Positions 14,135 to 22,516 of a DNA stretch of 29,060 nt are shown piece after piece. Position numbers and translations under genes: made by a program. Within the stretch, counting starts at the first letter, position 1. Every line of letters begins with the position of its first letter. The notes below the pieces were generated by a model that was not told the DNA's origin, did no database searches, and worked only from the letters and a program-made list of their open reading frames with translations. The stretch is from an uncultured bacterium (GTDB lineage: Bacteria; Cyanobacteriota; Vampirovibrionia; Gastranaerophilales; Gastranaerophilaceae), in the NCBI GenBank assembly GCA_900551675.1, contig URXH01000013.1, positions 1 through 29,060 of the forward strand, given 5' to 3'.

Positions 14135-15064
14135 CTATATAACCGTTTTAAAATATTCAATAGTTTTAATCAACCCGTCTTTAACATGAACAACAGGAGC
14201 ATAATTTAATTTTTCTTTTGCAAGAGTTAAATCAGGACGGCGCTGGGTTGGATCGTCAGAAGGTAAAGGTTTAAATATTATTTTTGATTTTGAACCGGAA
14301 AGTTCTATAATCATTTTTGCAAGTTCCAAAATTGTATACTCACCGTCATTGCCGACATTAACAGGTCCCATAAAGTCTTCTGTATTCATTAACGAAATCA
14401 TGCCGCGCACAAGATCATCAACATAACAGAAGGATCTGGTTTGGGAACCGTCTCCGTAAATTGTAATATCATCATTTTTTAAAGCTTGAATTATAAAGTT
14501 TGATACAACCCGTCCGTCATTTTGAGCCATTCTAGGGCCATAAGTGTTAAATATGCGGATAATTCTTATATCAACATTATGCTGTCTATGATAATCCATC
14601 ATCAGAGCTTCTGCAACACGCTTGCCTTCATCATAACAGCTTCTTAAGCCTATAGGATTAACATTCCCCCAGTAATCCTCTCTTTGCGGATGAACTATAG
14701 GATCACCGTAAACTTCACTTGTCGATGCCTGTAAAATCCTTGCTTTAGTCTCATCTGCCAGATCCAACATATTTGTTACACCCAGAACATTTGTTTTGAT
14801 AGTTTTTATGGCATTATGCTGATAATGCACCGGACTTGCAGGACAGGCAAGGTTATAAATCTGATCAACTTCTAAAATTATAGGTTCTATTACATCATGC
14901 CTTATAAGTTCAAATTCTTTGTTATCTAAGAGATGCTCAATATTTTTTCTAGAACCGGTAAAAAAATTATCAAGACAAATTATATGATTACCCTGCTCTA
15001 GAAGTTTGTCGCATAAATGCGACCCTATAAAACCTGCTCCGCCTGTTACCAAAATGTTTTTCAT
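14135..15064 (-). CDS. UDP-glucuronate decarboxylase (UDP-xylose synthase)
   Basis: NAD-dependent extended SDR that converts UDP-glucuronate to UDP-xylose for surface polysaccharides. The Rossmann motif is TGGAGFIGSHL (7-17). UXS-type signatures are NLACPASPVHYQHNAIKT (71-88) and LRSCYDEGKRVAEAL, with catalytic Y144 and K148 and the Ser/Thr patch in STSEVYG. 309 aa is normal. SD AGAGGA is 6 nt upstream, and an extended -10 (TGTTATAAT, 15090-15098) precedes it. It stands alone here; no glycosyltransferases are adjacent. Confidence 0.92.
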   Translation of the reverse strand: MKNILVTGGAGFIGSHLCDKLLEQGNHIICLDNFFTGSRKNIEHLLDNKEFELIRHDVIEPIILEVDQIYNLACPASPVHYQHNAIKTIKTNVLGVTNMLDLADETKARILQASTSEVYGDPIVHPQREDYWGNVNPIGLRSCYDEGKRVAEALMMDYHRQHNVDIRIIRIFNTYGPRMAQNDGRVVSNFIIQALKNDDITIYGDGSQTRSFCYVDDLVRGMISLMNTEDFMGPVNVGNDGEYTILELAKMIIELSGSKSKIIFKPLPSDDPTQRRPDLTLAKEKLNYAPVVHVKDGLIKTIEYFKTVI

Positions 15065-15089
15065 ATAAGTCCTCTTATCTATTGCAATG

Positions 15090-15098
15090 ATTATAACA
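15090..15098 (-). promoter_or_regulatory. Extended -10 promoter of the UDP-glucuronate decarboxylase gene
   Basis: TGTTATAAT on the minus strand, 25 bp before the ATG. The -35 region is weak, which an extended -10 can offset. Confidence 0.5.
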
Positions 15099-15123
15099 TA
15101 AAAACTGTTTAAATTTTAGCTTA

Positions 15124-16983
15124 TCAAGATGACAATACTATCATTTCACAATTTTTGCAATCAAACTTTAAATAATATTTCTGCCCCTTCTCATCAATAA
15201 GATAAAGTTTTTGAGGTGATTTGCACATATTAAAAGCGAACTTCAGACAGTGTTTAGTCCGCATCAGCTCTATACCTCCCTTGGAAATGGAGGGAAACCG
15301 CAAAGCGGTGGAGGGATTACTTTCAAGAGCCATCTCGCAAACAGTGCACCCGCAGTTTTCATAAAAAGATTTTGCTTGCTCGTTGTGGATATTTGCTCTG
15401 TAATCAAGTTTGTGCTGAGGAAATTTTGTATATTTTAAAGGTTTTTGAATTTCACGTTTGTAATTTTTTAAACGTTCAGTCATTAACATATCAAGGATAT
15501 TCCTGCGGAGTTCATTAATCTTTGAAACGGGCATAAAAGGCACATAGTCAGCAATTTCAATATCTTCTGCATAAAAATCGCTCTCACCTGTTTTTTTAAG
15601 CTGATTTATAAAATTTTCTTTCATTTTTTCTGGATTTTTAGGCGGTTCGTCTGCCTGTAACTCAATATTTACAGAGTTTTTATCCTCGTCAACGGCTTTC
15701 AAAATCCCGTCAGAATAAATAAATTTAACCCCAATACGACGTTTTGTTCTGGAATTTTCAAGCTGTTTTTCAAATAGGCTGTCAAAATTTCTAAAAACTT
15801 CTACTCCGACCGCAATCCCATCCATTTTATTCGGGTAAATTTTATTTCCCTCAACTTTATTTACAAGACAACCATAACCGTTAAAATAAAGTCCGTCCTG
15901 TTTGGAAACATCTGCATCAAGTTCAAAATAATCTTTGCCTACACGTGTAATTCGACCTAATTTTTCACCTATAGATTTCGGAGTGTCAAAATTATATATA
16001 TCCTGCCCTCGCCCCGTCGGATTGCCCTCCGTGTGGGAGAGGGTGTCCGAAGTACGGGTGAGGGGTAAAAAATAATCCGTAAACCCTCTGTTAAAACTTT
16101 TCTTCACATCAGGTTCAAAATCTAAAAATACCTTGCCTGATGATGTTTTTTGAGCAAGTTTGTCAATCTCACGTCTATAATAAGCTACAACATTTTTTAC
16201 ATAATTTTCATCTTTAAGCCTTCCTTCAATTTTGAAAGATTTAACACCTGCATCAATCAACTCTTTCAAATGTTTTGATGCATTAAAATCTTTCATACTC
16301 AAAAGGTATTTGTCTTTAGCAATTATGTTTCCTTTATCATCAACAAGTGAATATTTTTTACGGCAAGCCTGCGCACATTCTCCCCTGTTTGCGGAACGTC
16401 CGCCGATATAATAGCTCAAATAGCACTGTCCGCTATAACAAACACATAGTGCACCGTGTACAAATGTTTCAATCTCAATCGCACCCTCTCCTGTCCTTCG
16501 CACATCCTCTGCCGGGAGAGGACTACAAATATTTTTAATTTGTTCAACAGACAATTCTCTTGCAAGAATTACCCGTGAAACACCAAGTTCTTTAAAAAAT
16601 TTCACTTTCTCTAATGTTCTATTATCGCACTGGGTGCTTGCATGAAGAACAATCGGCGGGAGTTTTCCGTCTATTGCAAGCTTAAAAATTCCCATATCCT
16701 GAACAATTATGGCATCAACACCAATATCGTAAAGTTTTTGAATTAATTCCCGCGCCTCAACAAGTTCATTATCCGTTAAAATAGTGTTTACGGTTACGTG
16801 AACTTTTACATAAAACCTGTGTGCATAATCAACAATTTCTTTGATATCTTCAAGAGAATTCGGGACTTTTTTGCGTGCGCCAAAGTTTGATGCTCCGATA
16901 TAAAGGGCATCACATCCTGAATTTATAGCTGCAATTGCTGTCTTTTTATCCTTTGCAGGCGCTAAAAGTTCTACTTTTTTCAT
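15124..16983 (-). CDS. Peptidase U32 / RlhA-like protein with three in-frame palindromic insertions
   Basis: U32-family protein; characterised members (RlhA, TrhP) hydroxylate rRNA or tRNA rather than cut peptides. It opens with MKKVELLAPAKDKKTAIAAI. The core signature is EIETFVHGALCVCYSGQCYL with further conserved cysteines (C180, C182, C187, C203, C207), probably metal or iron-sulfur ligands. The C-terminal Cys-rich domain (ELMRTKHCLK, KFDCKNCEM) resembles RlhA. Three segments look foreign: residues 154-168, 307-326 and 556-570. Each is encoded by a GC-rich palindrome and keeps the frame. The -10 box (TATAAT, 16991-16996) is 7 nt before the ATG with no SD, so it is probably leaderless. Confidence 0.88.
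   Translation of the reverse strand: MKKVELLAPAKDKKTAIAAINSGCDALYIGASNFGARKKVPNSLEDIKEIVDYAHRFYVKVHVTVNTILTDNELVEARELIQKLYDIGVDAIIVQDMGIFKLAIDGKLPPIVLHASTQCDNRTLEKVKFFKELGVSRVILARELSVEQIKNICSPLPAEDVRRTGEGAIEIETFVHGALCVCYSGQCYLSYYIGGRSANRGECAQACRKKYSLVDDKGNIIAKDKYLLSMKDFNASKHLKELIDAGVKSFKIEGRLKDENYVKNVVAYYRREIDKLAQKTSSGKVFLDFEPDVKKSFNRGFTDYFLPLTRTSDTLSHTEGNPTGRGQDIYNFDTPKSIGEKLGRITRVGKDYFELDADVSKQDGLYFNGYGCLVNKVEGNKIYPNKMDGIAVGVEVFRNFDSLFEKQLENSRTKRRIGVKFIYSDGILKAVDEDKNSVNIELQADEPPKNPEKMKENFINQLKKTGESDFYAEDIEIADYVPFMPVSKINELRRNILDMLMTERLKNYKREIQKPLKYTKFPQHKLDYRANIHNEQAKSFYENCGCTVCEMALESNPSTALRFPSISKGGIELMRTKHCLKFAFNMCKSPQKLYLIDEKGQKYYLKFDCKNCEMIVLSS
15275..15318. repeat. Palindromic insertion i in the U32 gene
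   Basis: CCTCCC (15275-15280) pairs with GGAGGG at 15289-15294, and a second GGAGGG follows at 15310-15315. Between them is the hairpin ACCGC-AAA-GCGGT (15297-15309). It translates on the minus strand to NPSTALRFPSISKGG without a stop, in the middle of the Cys-rich C-terminal domain. Confidence 0.65.
16005..16065. repeat. Palindromic insertion ii in the U32 gene
   Basis: The outer arms GCCCTCGCCCCGT and ACGGGTGAGGGG pair with one bulge; an inner CCCTCC / GGAGAGGG pair makes a second stem. It encodes PLTRTSDTLSHTEGNPTGRG in frame, where related proteins would go straight from the FNRGFTDYF motif to the QDIYN segment. Confidence 0.7.
16481..16523. repeat. Palindromic insertion iii in the U32 gene
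   Basis: CCTCTCC (16485-16491) pairs with GGAGAGG (16515-16521); the centre contains a CGAAGGAC-type motif like insertion ii. It encodes SPLPAEDVRRTGEGA in frame, just before the conserved EIETFVHGALC motif. Confidence 0.65.
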
Positions 16984-17017
16984 TGAAATTATTATAAAAC
17001 AAAATTTTTTCTTATAG

Positions 17018-17023
17018 TATAAT
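17018..17023 (+). promoter_or_regulatory. -10 box for the 97-aa gene
   Basis: TATAAT on the plus strand, 5 nt before the 10-codon minicistron and 34 nt before the 97-aa start. The -35 region is weak. Confidence 0.4.
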
Positions 17024-17028
17024 AAAAA

Positions 17029-17061
17029 ATGCAGAAAAATTTTTTAGAAAGAAAAAAATGA
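17029..17061 (+). CDS. Possible 10-codon upstream minicistron
   Basis: MQKNFLERKK followed by TGA, whose bases overlap the ATG of the next gene (ATGA). The -10 box lies 5 nt before its ATG. This would fit a leaderless leader peptide that feeds ribosomes to the next start, which has only a weak SD. It may equally be chance in an A-rich leader. Confidence 0.25.
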   Translation: MQKNFLERKK

Positions 17062-17351
17062 TTTCCCTAATAACATTCAAAGCAAATACCCCGAATACAT
17101 ACAATACAAAAAAAGATCCCAGTTCTATGGAAGGTCTGAAATCTAAACCTGCAGTAAAAATCAATCCTGTAAATGCCGGTTTAAAAACGACCGCTGCATG
17201 GTTTGGCTTCGGTGTGGTACTTGATAGAGTTGTAACTTTTGCGGGAAAATTTCTCAAAACAAAACCGCTGACAACATCAATTATAGCAAACGGAGTAATT
17301 GCTGTCGGTGCAGGAACTTATACTTATATAAAAACTCAATCAAAAAAATAA
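17058..17351 (+). CDS. Small membrane protein with two hydrophobic segments
   Basis: 97 aa. A basic, Asn/Thr/Pro-rich N-terminus (about 1-38) is followed by two hydrophobic stretches, around residues 42-56 (TTAAWFGFGVVL) and 74-91 (SIIANGVIAVGAGTYTYI), so a two-helix hairpin in the membrane is likely. No known family is recognised. Small proteins of this style are, in my recollection, common in Gastranaerophilales. A strong bidirectional terminator follows. Confidence 0.6.
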   Translation: MISLITFKANTPNTYNTKKDPSSMEGLKSKPAVKINPVNAGLKTTAAWFGFGVVLDRVVTFAGKFLKTKPLTTSIIANGVIAVGAGTYTYIKTQSKK

Positions 17352-17355
17352 TAAC

Positions 17356-17388
17356 AAAGAAGCCTCTGCTAAATACAGAGGCTTCTTT
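17356..17388. terminator. Bidirectional terminator, 97-aa gene and adh
   Basis: Perfect 13-bp stem (AAAGAAGCCTCTG / CAGAGGCTTCTTT) with a 7-nt loop between convergent genes. Confidence 0.9.
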
Positions 17389-17408
17389 AATTTAATTCTC
17401 AAAACATC

Positions 17409-18617
17409 TTACAACGGTTTAACAGAATTTCTGTAAATGTTTTCAACAACATCTCTGCCGTTACCTGACGGTGCAATATCAATCAAACCGCCGAGCGATG
17501 GAGTTGAATACACAAGATCAGTCAGTTTTTCAACATCCGCCTCAGTGAAACCTTCATCTGTTAATTTTTCTTTTACATCAACAGAGAATAACCAATCCTG
17601 AACTTCTTTTGCAGCCTTATCAGCTTCTGACGGATTACCTGTCAAGCCCGGAGCAATCGGAGCCAGAATTTCCGCAAGGACATTCGGTCTGTCTTTGTAA
17701 ATCGTTTTGATAACAGCAGGCAACAAAATTGCAAGTCCCAGACCATGTGCAAGCTCAGGTTTTACAGCACTCAACGGGTGTTCAAGAGCATGTGTGTAGT
17801 GCAGCAAACCGTTATCAAAGCTTACACCGCCCATCATTGCTGCATAAGCAAGATAATAACGGGCTTCTAAATCGTCAGGATTTGCAATAGCTTTCGGCAG
17901 ATATTTTGCGACAAGCTCAATTACCTGTTTTGCAAGCGAAATTGAATAAGGTGAAGCGACTTTTGATGTTGCAGCTTCAATTACGTGATTTACAGCGTCA
18001 ATTGAAACATATCTTGTCTGTTTTGGAGACAATTTTGTCATCAACTGCGGATCATCGATTGCAAACACAGGATAAATACAATCATAAGCAATTGCAGGTT
18101 TGAAATTCTTTTCAAGATTTGTTACTACAGCAAACCTGTTTGTTTCGGTGCCTGTTCCGTGTGTTAAATTAATAGACACAATCGGGGCTGCCTTTTCAGG
18201 TGTAAATTCAAAATCATACAATTCTTCAGCAGTTTTTTCAGGGTATTCCAGAAGAATAGCAACTGATTTTCCGGCATCTGTCGGAGACCCGCCGCCGATT
18301 GCAATAACTGCTTTTGCACCAAAATCTTTTGCAAGTTTTGCAGCATCATTAACATGATGCGTATTCGGGTTTGGCGTTACTTCCGCGTAATTTACGTAGC
18401 CTATTCCGTTATCTTTCAAGGCTTTTTCAACGTAATCCCATGCTCCTGTTGCTTTATATGCATTTCGGCCTGACATTACGATAACTTTATCAATGCCTTT
18501 GTCTTTTAATATACGTGCGATATCGGCAATTTTTTTAATAGCTCCTACGCCGAAATAAACTGTTGTTCTTGTGCGGATTTCTTTGACTTCGTTAATGTTA
18601 ATATCTTTTTCCCACAT
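17409..18617 (-). CDS. Iron-containing alcohol dehydrogenase
   Basis: Group III, metal-dependent alcohol dehydrogenase of 402 aa using NAD(P), probably in fermentation (aldehyde to alcohol). The dinucleotide loop is AIGGGSPTDAGK (107-117). The metal ligands are D207 and H211 (SIDAVNHVIEA), then H276 and H291 (HYTHALEHP; ELAHGLGLAILLP). THGTGTETN is also typical. SD AAGGAG precedes the ATG, and a TTGCAA/GATAAT promoter lies upstream. It stands alone, so the substrate cannot be told from context. Confidence 0.93.
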   Translation of the reverse strand: MWEKDININEVKEIRTRTTVYFGVGAIKKIADIARILKDKGIDKVIVMSGRNAYKATGAWDYVEKALKDNGIGYVNYAEVTPNPNTHHVNDAAKLAKDFGAKAVIAIGGGSPTDAGKSVAILLEYPEKTAEELYDFEFTPEKAAPIVSINLTHGTGTETNRFAVVTNLEKNFKPAIAYDCIYPVFAIDDPQLMTKLSPKQTRYVSIDAVNHVIEAATSKVASPYSISLAKQVIELVAKYLPKAIANPDDLEARYYLAYAAMMGGVSFDNGLLHYTHALEHPLSAVKPELAHGLGLAILLPAVIKTIYKDRPNVLAEILAPIAPGLTGNPSEADKAAKEVQDWLFSVDVKEKLTDEGFTEADVEKLTDLVYSTPSLGGLIDIAPSGNGRDVVENIYRNSVKPL

Positions 18618-18651
18618 AATATTTCTCCTTTCTTACCTAAACACTGCTAAT

Positions 18652-18680
18652 ATTATCGGATAAAAAAGGTTTGTTTGCAA
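18652..18680 (-). promoter_or_regulatory. Promoter of the alcohol dehydrogenase gene
   Basis: TTGCAA (18675-18680), 17-bp spacer, GATAAT (18652-18657) on the minus strand. Confidence 0.6.
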
Positions 18681-18708
18681 GAAATGCAAAAAATACCCAA
18701 AGATAAAT

Positions 18709-20250
18709 TTATAAATTTAAAGCAGATAAACTATCAAGCTTATCATTTATCTCTGTCATCAAATTAACATCATCTGTCTGCCTTGCATAATTTTGAGCTT
18801 TTTCCAGAAGTCCGAGTGCCTTTGAGACATTGCTGTGCTCTACCATAATATCTGCAGCCTTTGTATAATACTGTGCTGTTTTTAAAGGTGATTCTGCATC
18901 AGCATAATATTTTACAGCTTTTGAATAAGATTTTAAAGCTTTCTGAGAATCGCCGAATTTCTCATAAGCATCACCCATGCTTGAAGAAACAAAGCCTTTT
19001 ACTTTTGAATTGTCGGTTTGAGAAGCCAGCTCATCAGCAATTGAATAATATTCCATAGCTTCATCTTCGTACATGTCGGTGAATATATTACCCATTTTCG
19101 TCAATGAAGTTGACTGAGCAGCAAGGTTTTCTGCCTCACCTGCAAAAGATATGGAATTAAAATAATGGTCAAGTGCGGGTTCTATCTGGTTTACATCATC
19201 ATAAATCTGTGCCATTGAGTAGTGTGCTTTTGTTTTTACATTGTTATCGGTTGTATTTTGCAAAGACTGATTGTAGCTTGTTAAGGCCTGTGCATAATAG
19301 TCATGGTCATCATAAATTCTGCCGACTTCATAGTAAATTTTTGATTTTGTTTCGATATCACCGACTTCATCTGCCCTTTGCAAGGCTTTTTGAAATGTTT
19401 CTATTGCTTTTTCGGGCTGATTTGCATAAGCGAGTTTTTTAGACTGAATAAATAATGATTTTAGTTCTTTATCCTGCGGTATAAGAGAAACAACTTTTGC
19501 ATCTGTTTCTATTTCTGCCTGAACAGGCTCTGTTACAGTATCATGAACAGAAGTTTTATTTTCCGCTTTTTCTTCTTTTTGAACGCTGCCCTCAGGAAAT
19601 TTTACCAGAAATTGAGGATTAATGTCATTTTCGTTATATTTAAAATCTATCTGCTGTAAAAACAGGGCATCTACCCAATTTTCAACAACTTTGGAATCTT
19701 TATTAAGAGTTTCTGAAATATAACCGTCAAGAATAGAGGAAGCATTTTTCAAATTAGATTTAATTAGCTTTGTGTTGGGGTTATCTTTTTTAACCTGCGA
19801 TTCGATAAGTGAAAGATAGCCGTTTACTTCTTCTTTTAAATCATCAGGGGTGCCGATAGCAGATGCGGTATTTCTGAAATCTTTAAGAATTTGTGCAATA
19901 TTAATAACAGTACTTCTGCCTGAGAGTGTTTTGGAAGGGGTAATTTCCTGCGTTTGTACAGCAGCCTGTGATACAGAACGAAGATTTCTTGCCTGAGCCT
20001 GGCTTTGAATCTGCGAACGCATTTGACGCCAGTCAGCCTGTTCGCCGTTATTATTTACCTGTTGATATGCAGGAGTATAAGAGGGTTTTCTTTGCTCTAC
20101 ATATTGAAGCCCTTTGCTTCTCGAATTTTCATCAGTCCGCTCCTCACGCTGAGCAGAAGAAGACGCGTTTTGTTCTTCGTCCTGTTTCCTTTTAACAAGA
20201 CTTCTCCCGTCTTTATTCAAATATGGACGTTGAAATATACCATTTAACAC
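18709..20250 (-). CDS. TPR-repeat protein
   Basis: 513 aa. The start is a GTG at 20250 with SD AGAGGG 8 nt upstream; no in-frame ATG is near. Residues 1-110 are polar and low complexity (many Q, R, S), probably disordered. Residues 115-205 are helical. From about 265 to the end, five or six 40-residue TPRs are visible, each with an A-x-x-x-Y/L-x-x-A/S core, such as KAIETFQKALQRADEVGDIE and KALKSYSKAVKYYADAESPL. TPRs mediate protein binding. No signal peptide, so it is likely a cytoplasmic scaffold; the partner is unknown. Confidence 0.88.
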   Translation of the reverse strand: MLNGIFQRPYLNKDGRSLVKRKQDEEQNASSSAQREERTDENSRSKGLQYVEQRKPSYTPAYQQVNNNGEQADWRQMRSQIQSQAQARNLRSVSQAAVQTQEITPSKTLSGRSTVINIAQILKDFRNTASAIGTPDDLKEEVNGYLSLIESQVKKDNPNTKLIKSNLKNASSILDGYISETLNKDSKVVENWVDALFLQQIDFKYNENDINPQFLVKFPEGSVQKEEKAENKTSVHDTVTEPVQAEIETDAKVVSLIPQDKELKSLFIQSKKLAYANQPEKAIETFQKALQRADEVGDIETKSKIYYEVGRIYDDHDYYAQALTSYNQSLQNTTDNNVKTKAHYSMAQIYDDVNQIEPALDHYFNSISFAGEAENLAAQSTSLTKMGNIFTDMYEDEAMEYYSIADELASQTDNSKVKGFVSSSMGDAYEKFGDSQKALKSYSKAVKYYADAESPLKTAQYYTKAADIMVEHSNVSKALGLLEKAQNYARQTDDVNLMTEINDKLDSLSALNL

Positions 20251-20301
20251 AAATTCTACCCTCTGGTATTTTAACTATATACTAAAACCTGCTATCCTGC
20301 G

Positions 20302-20317
20302 TCATACTTTCGTATGA
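20302..20317. other. Small perfect hairpin in the TPR/hydrolase divergent gap
   Basis: TCATAC-TTTC-GTATGA in the 127-bp gap between the two divergent genes. It could be an operator or an RNA stem in the TPR gene's leader; nothing else stands out there except the two start regions. Confidence 0.3.
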
Positions 20318-20362
20318 AATCTACACATTTTATTTAAGGTTTTTTACGATAAAGTCAAAACA

Positions 20363-20371
20363 TGATATTAT
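20363..20371 (+). promoter_or_regulatory. Extended -10 promoter of the hydrolase gene (leaderless)
   Basis: TGATATTAT ends 6 nt before the ATG at 20378, so transcription should start at the ATG. No SD is seen. Confidence 0.5.
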
Positions 20372-20377
20372 ATTTAT

Positions 20378-21124
20378 ATGGAAAAGATTTTTTTAAAGAC
20401 ATCTGACGGGATAAAACTTGCATTAAATCATTACAAAACAGGACATAAAAAGGTTATAATAATAGTTCATGGCTGGTTTATGACAAAAGACAGCAAGGCT
20501 TTTTCAAACCTTGCAGAAGATTTTTCAAGATATTATGACGTAATATCTTTTGATTGCAGAGGACATGGCAAAAGCTCGGGATTTTATACATTTACAAGCA
20601 AAGAACCTGTTGATTTAAAAACCGTTGTTGATTACGCAAAAAAACAATATGGGGAAATTTATCTTGCCGGTTTTTCTCTCGGCGGGGCGCTTGTTTTAAT
20701 TCACAGTGCTCTGTATAACGATATTGATAAAATTATTGCAGTTTCAGCACCTGCTGACTTTGACAAAATTGAAAACCAGATGTGGAAAAAAGAAGCCTGG
20801 CTTCCGACTTTAAAAAAATGCGAACCGCGACGCTGGTGTTCCGTGCGTCCGTCATTTATTTACCTTATGATGCACCCTAAAATTAAGCCGGTTGAGATTA
20901 TAAAATATGTAAAAGCACCTGTACTTTTTATTGCAGGGAAGAAAGATCCTACAGTACACCTCTGGCATACAGAAAAACTTTATAAAGAAGCCGTATGCGA
21001 AAAACAGTTTGAACTAATTGACGGGATTCATGCAGAAGACTTATATCTTGATAACCCGAAAAATTTCTTAAATATTTGTCTTAATTGGCTTGAAAAAGTT
21101 TCACTGTCAGAAAATACAAAATAA
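20378..21124 (+). CDS. Alpha/beta hydrolase
   Basis: 248 aa, single-domain serine hydrolase. The nucleophile elbow is AGFSLGGA (S100), the acid D190 (AGKKDPTVH) and the base H218 (DGIHAEDLY). IVHGWFMTKD is the oxyanion region and DCRGHGKSSG the usual strand-4 motif. No signal peptide, so it is cytoplasmic; it is probably an esterase or acylglycerol-type lipase, but the substrate is unknown. It is monocistronic, ending at a terminator. Confidence 0.9.
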   Translation: MEKIFLKTSDGIKLALNHYKTGHKKVIIIVHGWFMTKDSKAFSNLAEDFSRYYDVISFDCRGHGKSSGFYTFTSKEPVDLKTVVDYAKKQYGEIYLAGFSLGGALVLIHSALYNDIDKIIAVSAPADFDKIENQMWKKEAWLPTLKKCEPRRWCSVRPSFIYLMMHPKIKPVEIIKYVKAPVLFIAGKKDPTVHLWHTEKLYKEAVCEKQFELIDGIHAEDLYLDNPKNFLNICLNWLEKVSLSENTK

Positions 21125-21152
21125 AAAAGCCCGCCTTTACAACGGGCTTTTT
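21124..21152. terminator. Bidirectional terminator, hydrolase and pgk
   Basis: 10-bp stem AAAAAGCCCG / CGGGCTTTTT with a 9-nt loop, between convergent genes and directly after the hydrolase stop. Confidence 0.9.
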
Positions 21153-21171
21153 TTAAACATTAAGCTGCAGC

Positions 21172-22374
21172 TTACTTATCATCAAGTGCTGCAACACCCG
21201 GCAATACTTTTCCTTCAATAAATTCAAGAGAAGCACCGCCGCCTGTTGAAACGTGAGTAAAATCTTCCGCTTTAAAGTATTTTTTAGCAGCTGACACAGA
21301 ATCACCGCCGCCGATTACAGAAACAGCACCGTTTTTAGTTGCATCAACAATTGCCTGTAACACAGCTTTTGTACCTTCTGCAAATTTCGGATTTTCAAAT
21401 GCTCCTACAGGGCCGTTCATCAAAATTGTCTTAGAATTTTTGATTACTTCTGCAAATGCTTTCTGGCTTTCAGGGCCTGCATCTACGCCTTCAAAACCGT
21501 CAGGAATTTCATTAATCGGAACAACTTTGTTTGTACCGTTGCCTGAAAAATCGTCTGCAGCAAGTACATCTGTTGCCATAACAATTTTAACACCTTTATC
21601 AGCAGCTTTTTTCTCAATAGCTTTTGCAACTTCAATCTGGTCATCTTCGCAGATTGAATTGCCGATTTTTCCGCCGTTAGCTTTTACAAATGTATAAGCC
21701 ATGCCGCCGCCGATAATCAGATTATCAACTTTATCGATTAAATTTTCAAGAACACCGATTTTAGAAGAAACTTTAGCACCGCCAACAACTGCCGTAAATG
21801 GTCTTGTCGGATTGTCAAGAGCCTGAGACAAGCATCTGATTTCTTTTTCCATCAAAAGACCTGCAACTGCCGGTTTCAAAATATGAGCAACTTTTGCAGT
21901 AGATGTATGTTTTCTGTGAGCTGCACCAAATGCATCGTTAACATAAAAATCACCTAATTTAGCAAGTTCTTCAGCAAAAGTCATGTCATCATCTTTAGCT
22001 TCTTCAGCCTTGTAGAAACGAATATTTTCCAATAAAGCAACCTGACCGTCTTTCAAATCTGCCAGTTCTTTATCTGCACCTTCACCTACAGGTGATTTAA
22101 CAAATAAAACATCTTCACCCAAAACTTTTGACATATATTTTGCAACAGGCTCAAGAGTAAATTCTGTTTTCCATTCACCTTTAGGTCTGCCCAGGTGAGC
22201 CATAAGAATAATTTTAGCTCCTTTTTCTTTCAATGCTTTAATTGTCGGAACAATAGCCTGAATTCTTGTGTCATCTGTTACATTGTGATTTTCGTCTAAA
22301 GGTACGTTAACGTCTACTCTTACAAGAGCGCGTTTCCCTTTTACATCGCCTAAATCGTTAATTGATTTTTTCAT
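21172..22374 (-). CDS. pgk: Phosphoglycerate kinase
   Basis: Glycolytic kinase making ATP from 1,3-bisphosphoglycerate. Family motifs are VRVDVNVPLDENHNVTDDTR, AHLGRPKG, GGAKVSSKIGVLENL, IIGGGMAYTF, MNGPVGAFENP and the C-terminal IGGGDSVSAA with STGGGASLEF. I start at 22374 (MKKSINDLGD; 400 aa): AAAAGGAGA lies 6 nt upstream, whereas the longer frame from a GTG at 22395 would put the SD within its codons. A TTGGAT/TATTAT promoter precedes it. Confidence 0.97.
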   Translation of the reverse strand: MKKSINDLGDVKGKRALVRVDVNVPLDENHNVTDDTRIQAIVPTIKALKEKGAKIILMAHLGRPKGEWKTEFTLEPVAKYMSKVLGEDVLFVKSPVGEGADKELADLKDGQVALLENIRFYKAEEAKDDDMTFAEELAKLGDFYVNDAFGAAHRKHTSTAKVAHILKPAVAGLLMEKEIRCLSQALDNPTRPFTAVVGGAKVSSKIGVLENLIDKVDNLIIGGGMAYTFVKANGGKIGNSICEDDQIEVAKAIEKKAADKGVKIVMATDVLAADDFSGNGTNKVVPINEIPDGFEGVDAGPESQKAFAEVIKNSKTILMNGPVGAFENPKFAEGTKAVLQAIVDATKNGAVSVIGGGDSVSAAKKYFKAEDFTHVSTGGGASLEFIEGKVLPGVAALDDK

Positions 22375-22423
22375 ATTTTCTCTCCTTTTTTTCACTTCCG
22401 AAAACGGAATATCTTATAACCAA

Positions 22424-22452
22424 ATAATACAAAAAACATGAAATTAATCCAA
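22424..22452 (-). promoter_or_regulatory. pgk promoter
   Basis: TTGGAT (22447-22452), 17-bp spacer, TATTAT (22424-22429) on the minus strand. Confidence 0.55.
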
Positions 22453-22516
22453 GTAACCAATTAAAAATTTTATTAATTATTATATTCTGATAATTGAAAA
22501 GAAAGGATTTACAGAT

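Noticed and set aside
15250..16538. Short plus-strand ORFs opposite the U32 gene
   Set aside because: They follow the palindromic insertions and have no start signals; shadows of the real gene.
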